Below, in pieces: positions 62,359-64,000 of a stretch of 64,000 nucleotides of DNA. Under the pieces are notes generated by a model. That model ran no database searches, had not been told where the DNA came from, and saw nothing but the letters and a program-made list of their open reading frames with translations. Position numbers and translations under genes: made by a program. This DNA comes from an uncultured Flavobacteriaceae bacterium. Its GTDB lineage: Bacteria; Bacteroidota; Bacteroidia; Flavobacteriales; Flavobacteriaceae. The stretch spans positions 1 to 64,000 of the forward strand of contig CAJQLD010000023.1 in assembly GCA_905479095.1 (NCBI GenBank), read 5' to 3'. Positions within the stretch are counted from its first letter, which is position 1, and each line of letters starts with the position of its first letter.

Positions 62359-63195
62359 ATGGCCATCATTACATTAACAACCGATTTTGGAACAAAAGAT
62401 CATTTTACAGGCGCTGTAAAAGGTGCTTTGCTATCTGAAATTCCCGATGCTAAAGTTGTTGATGTTTCCCATAACATTTCGCCGTTTAGTATTTTAGAAG
62501 CTGCTTACGTCATTCAAAATGCTTTTAGTAGTTTTCCAGTTGGAAGCATCCATATTATTGGAGTTGATTCAGAAATAAGTGAAGAAAATAAACACATCGC
62601 GATTCAGTTAAATGATCATTATTTTATTTGTGCTAATAATGGGATTATGAGTATGATTTGTTCAGAAATCAATCCTCAAAAAATTGTAGAAATAAATATT
62701 CACGATAAAATTTCGACCAGTTTTCCTGTGTTGGATGTGTTTGTAAAAGTCGCGGCACACATTGCTCGTGGTGGAACTTTGGAAGTGATTGGAAAAGTGA
62801 TCACAGAAATCAAACCTATAAAAAATATTACCCCCATTTTAAGGGACGATACCAGTCAATTAGTCGGCAATGTGATTTATATAGATCATTACGGAAATGT
62901 GGTGACCAATATCAAAAAACGCTTTTTTGAAACGGTTCAAAAAGGACGGCGTTTTGAAATTTCGGCACGAAACCACAAATTTAAACGCATTTTTAACCAT
63001 TATAGTGATATTGTAGATTTTAACATTCCGTTTGATTCACGGAACGATGAAGGTCGAGGTTTGGTCGTATTCAATTCATCTGACTACCTTGAAATTGCCG
63101 TGTATCGAAGTAATTTAGCAACTGTTGGGAGTGCTTCTACTCTATTGGGACTAAATATGATGGATACAATATCTGTAAATTTTTTTAAAGATTAA
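62359..63195 (+). CDS. SAM hydroxide adenosyltransferase (SAM hydrolase, DUF62/chlorinase-fold)
   Basis: ITLTTDFGTKDHFTGAVKGALLSEIPDAKVVDVSHNISPF, NNGIMSMI, YIDHYGNVVTNI. Confidence 0.92.
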   Translation: MAIITLTTDFGTKDHFTGAVKGALLSEIPDAKVVDVSHNISPFSILEAAYVIQNAFSSFPVGSIHIIGVDSEISEENKHIAIQLNDHYFICANNGIMSMICSEINPQKIVEINIHDKISTSFPVLDVFVKVAAHIARGGTLEVIGKVITEIKPIKNITPILRDDTSQLVGNVIYIDHYGNVVTNIKKRFFETVQKGRRFEISARNHKFKRIFNHYSDIVDFNIPFDSRNDEGRGLVVFNSSDYLEIAVYRSNLATVGSASTLLGLNMMDTISVNFFKD

Positions 63196-63278
63196 GTCCA
63201 AAATAAGAAGTTGATTCATGTCAAAAAACTATCAACTTAATGTTAATAAGTTTCTTTTAATAATTAGCGTCAAAAAGA

Positions 63279-63286
63279 TATATTTG
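63279..63286 (+). promoter_or_regulatory. Bacteroidetes -7 element TATATTTG upstream of dnaN
   Basis: TAnnTTTG match about 40 nt upstream of the dnaN ATG. Confidence 0.45.
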
Positions 63287-63325
63287 TAAGAACCCATTTT
63301 ATTAAATTTATAACATACATCACAG

Positions 63326-64000
63326 ATGAAATTTATAGTTTCCAGTACGTATTTACTAAAACAACTTCAAGTCTTAGGCGGCGTGATTAATAATTCTAAT
63401 ACCCTGCCAATCTTAGATAATTTCCTATTTGAGTTAGAGCATTCAAAACTAACCGTCTCTGCAAGCGACTTAGAAACGACCATGGCATCGACCTTGGAAG
63501 TTGAAAGTGATAGCGAAGGCAGTGTTGCAATTCCAGCAAAACTTTTATTAGAAACGCTTAAAACCTTTCCTGAACAGCCACTCACGTTTGTCATTGAAGA
63601 GAATAACACGATTGAAATTAGTTCTAATCATGGAAAATATGCATTGGCTTATGCCAGTGCCGATGAATTTCCCAAAGCCATTTCATTAGAGAGTCCAAGC
63701 ACGACTGTATTGAGTGCGGATATTTTAGCAACTGCTATTTCTAAAACTATTTTTGCAGCCGGTAACGATGATTTACGTCCGGTGATGAGTGGCGTCTTTT
63801 TTCAGTTTTCAACAGAGAGCTTAACGTTTGTTGCAACTGATGCTCACAAATTGGTGAAATATTCTCGCACCGATGTGACTGCCAATGAAACGGCAGAATT
63901 TATCATGCCTAAAAAACCATTAAATTTATTAAAAGGGATTTTACTTGGGAGTGATGATGATGTGACAATTGAATACAACGATTCTAATGCAAAATTTTCA
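63326..64000 (+). CDS. dnaN: DNA polymerase III subunit beta, 3' truncated by window edge (absent from the supplied ORF track)
   Basis: MKFIVSSTYLLKQLQVLGGVINNSNTLPILDNFLFEL...ATDAHKLVKYSR...IMPKKPLNLLKGIL, open to the window end. Confidence 0.95.
   Translation, partial: MKFIVSSTYLLKQLQVLGGVINNSNTLPILDNFLFELEHSKLTVSASDLETTMASTLEVESDSEGSVAIPAKLLLETLKTFPEQPLTFVIEENNTIEISSNHGKYALAYASADEFPKAISLESPSTTVLSADILATAISKTIFAAGNDDLRPVMSGVFFQFSTESLTFVATDAHKLVKYSRTDVTANETAEFIMPKKPLNLLKGILLGSDDDVTIEYNDSNAKFS

Noticed and set aside
63196-63325. Possible replication origin next to dnaN
   Set aside because: No dnaA gene and no cluster of recognisable DnaA boxes; dnaN is often unlinked from oriC in Bacteroidetes.

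Overview
This 64 kb chromosomal window has the look of a marine Flavobacteriaceae genome: AT-rich, Bacteroidetes-type TAnnTTTG promoter elements, a T9SS sorting domain and DUF4294. Most of it is ordinary housekeeping: 5'-truncated fabG, a complete histidine operon hisG-D-C-B-H-A-F-IE, truA, two DEAD-box RNA helicases with cspA, acs, purC, phoH, and 3'-truncated dnaN. The accessory regions are: (i) a hipBA-type toxin-antitoxin module with two perfect palindromic operators, bracketed by short repeats (14.3-16.6 kb); (ii) a Cus/Czc-type heavy-metal efflux operon (17.3-25.0 kb); (iii) a minus-strand cluster encoding hybrid histidine kinase, REC, TPR/YaiO-like outer-membrane barrel, CotH kinase, HEAT-repeat protein and processive GT2 (25.2-33.3 kb), which looks like a poorly described exopolysaccharide synthesis and export system. 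The best regulatory find is absent from the ORF track: a 19-aa leader peptide with four consecutive His codons, followed by mutually exclusive antiterminator and terminator structures upstream of hisG. No rRNA, tRNA, CRISPR array or prophage was recognised. All product calls come from reading the translations and recalled family hallmarks; no database search was run.
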